A stretch of DNA of 64,000 nucleotides, from contig NZ_KQ947475.1 in the NCBI RefSeq assembly GCF_001506075.1, forward strand, positions 1,297,731-1,361,730, in the 5' to 3' direction. Made by a program: the position numbers and the translations under genes. This DNA comes from Vibrio sp. MEBiC08052. Its GTDB lineage: Bacteria; Pseudomonadota; Gammaproteobacteria; Enterobacterales; Vibrionaceae. Each line of letters opens with the position of its first letter. Position 1 is the stretch's first letter. Below, one piece after another: positions 61,125-64,000 of this stretch. The notes below the pieces were generated by a model. It worked only from the letters and a program-made list of their open reading frames with translations. It searched no databases and had not been told where the DNA came from.

Positions 61125-61565
61125 ATGGCGGGTTACCAACCAAAGAAGCGTAAAATGACCGCAGAAATTAATGTGGTACCCTATATCGATGTGATGTTGG
61201 TTTTGTTAATCATTTTTATGGTGACATCACCGTTTATCACTCAGGGTGTGGATGTTGAACTACCAAAAACAGAAACAGCGAAACCTGCGTCCGACTTGGT
61301 CGGTGATAATGGTGGCTTCATTATTGTAGAAATCAATAAAGAAGGCAGTTTGGGGGTTAGTATCAATAATGAACCTTTCAAACGGGGACTATCCTTACAG
61401 GATGCAATTGTTCTGGTCAAAGCTGAACTGAGTTTACATCCCGGTTCACCTGTTGCTGTCGGTGGTGAGGCGACTAGCCCTTATGCAGAGATTGTGAATG
61501 TGCTGGATGAGCTGAGTAAAGCCGGTGTTCCAAAGGTTGGTTTGTTAACAGATATCAGGGAATAA
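61125..61565 (+). CDS. tolR: Tol-Pal proton-channel subunit TolR
   Basis: Partner of TolQ; the single N-terminal helix carries the proton-binding aspartate. The 146-aa protein starts MAGYQPKKRKMTAEINVVPY and its helix is IDVMLVLLIIFMVTSPF, with the key Asp near residue 23. The periplasmic domain (about 60-140) binds peptidoglycan. It follows tolQ after 5 nt. Confidence 0.97.
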   Translation: MAGYQPKKRKMTAEINVVPYIDVMLVLLIIFMVTSPFITQGVDVELPKTETAKPASDLVGDNGGFIIVEINKEGSLGVSINNEPFKRGLSLQDAIVLVKAELSLHPGSPVAVGGEATSPYAEIVNVLDELSKAGVPKVGLLTDIRE

Positions 61566-61579
61566 GCAGTATAACCTTC

Positions 61580-62590
61580 ATGAAAAAGAGAGAAGATAAG
61601 CGCTCAGGTTTTACAAAACCACTGATAATTTCTATCGTGTTGCACGCGATTTTAATTGGTTTATTGCTTTGGGGCGGTCAGTTTTATCAAGAGAAGCCGC
61701 ATCCGACCGGTAATATGGTTCAGGCGGTGGTGATTGACCCTGCATTGGTGCATCAACAGGCACAGCAGATTAAGGCGACTCGAGAAGCGGCGGCTCGTAA
61801 AGAAAAAGAGCGGCTTGATCGTCTGCGTCGTGAAAGTGAGCGCCTTGAAGAGAATCGGAGAGCAGAAGAAGAGCGAATCCGGCAGTTAAAAGAACAGCAA
61901 GCCCGTGAGGCGAAAGCCGCCAGAGCAGCGGAGCAGCAACGTAAGCAGAAGGAGCAAGAGCGACTTGCTGAGGAACAGCGCACGGCAAAAGCAGAGGCAG
62001 TAAGAAAAGCCAAAGAGGCTGCAATTGCAAAAGCAGAACAGCAGCGAATTGAGCGCGAAAAGGCAGCTAAGCTAGCGGCAGAAAAAGCACGTAAAGAGCA
62101 TGAAGCGGCTCAGAAAGCAGAGCAAGAACGTTTGGCAAAGGAAAAAGCAGCAAAGGTTGCTGCTGAAAAGGCTCGACAGGAAAAAGAGCGTCTGGAAAAA
62201 TTAGAAAAGGAAAGAAAACAGCGGGAAGCAGCCTTAAATGATATTTTTTCCGGACTGCAGGCAGAAGAGCAACAGAATTCTAGTGCTCGGAGTCAATATA
62301 TTGCCAGCGAAGTTGATCGTTACGGTGAAATCTACACACAGCTGATTCGGCAAAATCTACGTGTAGAAGAGACGTTTCAAGGGAAAAAATGTCGGGTTAA
62401 TCTGCACCTGATTCCGACGGGTAGCGGTGCAGTTGTCGGTAGTTTGAAAGTGTTGGGAGGGAACTCGGCTGTTTGTGCTGCGACGCAGCGAGCGGTTGCG
62501 CAGGTTCCGTCTTTTCCTTTGCCGAAAGATGACCCGGATGTTATCAATAAGCTGAAAGACATTAATATAACAGTTGAACCAAATATATAA
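61580..62590 (+). CDS. tolA: Tol-Pal spanning protein TolA
   Basis: Inner-membrane-anchored rod that reaches through the periplasm to TolB and Pal. The 336-aa product has one N-terminal helix (LIISIVLHAILIGLLLWGGQ, about residues 15-34). A long Lys/Glu/Ala/Arg-rich helix (about 60-215) and a C-terminal globular domain with two cysteines (KKCRVNLHLIPTGS, NSAVCAATQRAV) follow. The helix composition creates long antisense open frames that are not genes. Confidence 0.95.
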   Translation: MKKREDKRSGFTKPLIISIVLHAILIGLLLWGGQFYQEKPHPTGNMVQAVVIDPALVHQQAQQIKATREAAARKEKERLDRLRRESERLEENRRAEEERIRQLKEQQAREAKAARAAEQQRKQKEQERLAEEQRTAKAEAVRKAKEAAIAKAEQQRIEREKAAKLAAEKARKEHEAAQKAEQERLAKEKAAKVAAEKARQEKERLEKLEKERKQREAALNDIFSGLQAEEQQNSSARSQYIASEVDRYGEIYTQLIRQNLRVEETFQGKKCRVNLHLIPTGSGAVVGSLKVLGGNSAVCAATQRAVAQVPSFPLPKDDPDVINKLKDINITVEPNI

Positions 62591-62624
62591 TTTTGACTGA
62601 AGTATCAGAGAAAAGGAAAAGCTT

Positions 62625-63977
62625 GTGTTACAGCGATTGATTTTGAGTTGTATGTTCCTCGTGATATCAGGCATACACACCGCAAATGCAGCATTAGAGC
62701 TCGTCATTACCGATGGGATTAACTCAGCGAGGCCGATCGCGATCGTTCCGTTTCAATGGGAAGGTAAGCGTCAATTACCAGAGGATGTTTCAGGTGTGGT
62801 TGCTTCGGATCTACAGCGGAGTGGCAAATTTAGTCCGGTTGCGACCAGCAATATGCCACAAACGCCTTATGATGAATCCGCTGTCAATGTGGATGCATGG
62901 ACTCGACTTGGAGTCGATTCACTACTAACCGGAACAATCAAGCAAAATGCAGCGGGTAATTATGTCATTCATTACCAGTTGGTTGATATCGTTCAAGCGC
63001 AATTATTGAAAGGTAAAAGACAGTCTCTCACAGAGGATGGTCAACTTGTTGAGTCCAAAGATTATGTCTTACTGAATAATATTGCGACGGTCTCACCAAA
63101 ACGGCTCCGTGAGTATGCACATCGAATTTCCGATTTAGTGTATGAAAAACTAACCGGGGATAGAGGCGCGTTTTTAACGCGAATTGCTTATGTCGTTGTA
63201 CATGATGGTGAAAAATATCCTTATCAGCTGAGAATCTCAGATTATGATGGCTACAATGAACGGTTAGTCCTCAGCTCTAAACAACCATTAATGTCTCCCG
63301 CTTGGTCTCCGGATGGTAAGAAACTGGCTTATGTGAGTTTCCAGAATGGACATGCTGAAATCTACGTCATGAACATTTATACGGGCAAACGTGACAAAAT
63401 ATCGTCATTTCCTCGTCACAATGGCGCGCCAGTATTCTCACCAGATGGTAAGTCATTAGCCTTAGTTTTGTCGAAATCGGGGAGTTTACAGGTCTACATT
63501 ATGGATTTAGCGACGAAGAAAATTCGGCAAATAACGCGGAGTAGATCAAATAATACAGAGCCTTTTTGGTATCCGGATGGAAAATCTCTGATATTTACCT
63601 CAGATCGGGGTGGTAAACCACAGATATATAAAGTAGATTTGTCTACTGGTGTGACAAATCGTCTTACTTGGCAGGGCTCACAAAATTTAGGTGGGCAGAT
63701 TACGCCTGATGGGAAATTCTTGATTATGGTGAATAAAAACCAATCAGGATTTAACTTGGCAAAGCAAGATTTGGAAACTGGCAGTGTGCAAATTCTTACA
63801 AGAACTTTGCTCGATGAGTCTCCAAGTATTGCGCCTAACGGTGGTATGGTTATCTATAGTTCGATTTACAATAAAACCAATGTATTATCCATGGTCTCTA
63901 TTGACGGACGATTTAAAGCCAGGTTACCAGAAACAAACGGACGCGTAAGAGCGCCAGCGTGGTCACCGTTTTTGTAA
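62625..63977 (+). CDS. tolB: Tol-Pal periplasmic protein TolB
   Basis: Periplasmic link between TolA and Pal. The 450-aa precursor has a signal peptide ending near residue 22 (SGIHTANA), an N-terminal domain, and from about residue 200 a six-bladed propeller with repeated [28 protein letters not shown] and [18 protein letters not shown] motifs. The start is GTG, with AAAGGAAAAG upstream. The gene is complete; pal should begin just beyond the window. Confidence 0.97.
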   Translation: MLQRLILSCMFLVISGIHTANAALELVITDGINSARPIAIVPFQWEGKRQLPEDVSGVVASDLQRSGKFSPVATSNMPQTPYDESAVNVDAWTRLGVDSLLTGTIKQNAAGNYVIHYQLVDIVQAQLLKGKRQSLTEDGQLVESKDYVLLNNIATVSPKRLREYAHRISDLVYEKLTGDRGAFLTRIAYVVVHDGEKYPYQLRISDYDGYNERLVLSSKQPLMSPAWSPDGKKLAYVSFQNGHAEIYVMNIYTGKRDKISSFPRHNGAPVFSPDGKSLALVLSKSGSLQVYIMDLATKKIRQITRSRSNNTEPFWYPDGKSLIFTSDRGGKPQIYKVDLSTGVTNRLTWQGSQNLGGQITPDGKFLIMVNKNQSGFNLAKQDLETGSVQILTRTLLDESPSIAPNGGMVIYSSIYNKTNVLSMVSIDGRFKARLPETNGRVRAPAWSPFL

Positions 63978-64000
63978 TGAGTCATGATTAAAAAATAAGG

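Noticed and set aside
61753..62030. Two 86-codon antisense frames over tolA
   Set aside because: They result from the repetitive Lys/Glu/Ala codons of the TolA helix and read as serine/arginine- or leucine-rich low complexity.

Overview
The window is a 64 kb stretch of ordinary chromosomal backbone from a gammaproteobacterium of the family Vibrionaceae. Three things point there. FadR carries the roughly 40-residue insertion typical of Vibrio FadR proteins. Several families here are characteristic of the group (CsiV, a VC1899-like CARF nuclease, an OmpU/OmpT-type porin). The gene order cysB-(ald)-lrp-ftsK-dsbB-nhaB-fadR ... dinG-porin-...-ruvCAB-cydABX-tolQRAB matches my memory of one long block of Vibrio cholerae chromosome 1. 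I see no rRNA, tRNA, insertion sequence, prophage or CRISPR array.

Layout. 1-5.2 kb: cysB, a decayed alanine dehydrogenase gene, lrp, ftsK. 5.2-8.9 kb: dsbB and nhaB, divergent from fadR. 9.0-10.5 kb: an orphan CARF/PD-(D/E)XK nuclease with a structured-looking leader. 10.5-16.5 kb: hinT, three lipoprotein genes including lpoB, thiK-like kinase, ycfP, ndh. 16.6-21.5 kb: csiV, mfd and a degenerate PilZ gene on the minus strand. 21.7-31.5 kb: lipoprotein and LPS export/biosynthesis (lolCDE, msbA, lpxK, ycaR, kdsB), with a DUF2062 gene and comEC between. 31.6-37.4 kb: the stress cluster yeaG-yeaH-spoVR, then yfbU. 37.5-42.9 kb: pflA and pflB flanking a convergent chemoreceptor gene. 43.4-48.2 kb: an ABC-permease remnant, xthA, ybaM-priC-yfcA, dinG. 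48.7-51.9 kb: porin, a DUF2057 gene, ychJ, lpxH. 51.9-56.3 kb: ppiB, cysS, ruvC, ruvAB. 56.7-64 kb: cydABX-ybgE, then ybgC-tolQRAB (pal should follow just outside).

How the genes work together. Several groups serve the envelope: LolCDE moves lipoproteins, MsbA/LpxK/LpxH/KdsB make and flip lipid A-core, LpoB and CsiV act on peptidoglycan synthases, and Tol-Pal links the membranes. Another group handles anaerobic and low-oxygen life: PflA/PflB, Ndh and cytochrome bd. Perfect FNR-type boxes precede ndh and cydA, and a weaker one precedes pflB. DNA maintenance genes are FtsK, Mfd, RuvABC, XthA, DinG and PriC, with an excellent LexA box before ruvA.

Most notable points: (1) a full-length CARF nuclease of the Card1/Can2 type with no CRISPR or cyclase gene nearby, and possible RNA structures in its leader; (2) two clear gene remnants, ald beside lrp and an arginine/histidine-type ABC permease beside xthA, which record gene loss; (3) three tiled perfect hairpins between yeaG and yeaH; (4) two small genes below usual ORF cut-offs, ybaM and cydX. 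Comparisons with other genomes are from memory; no searches were run.
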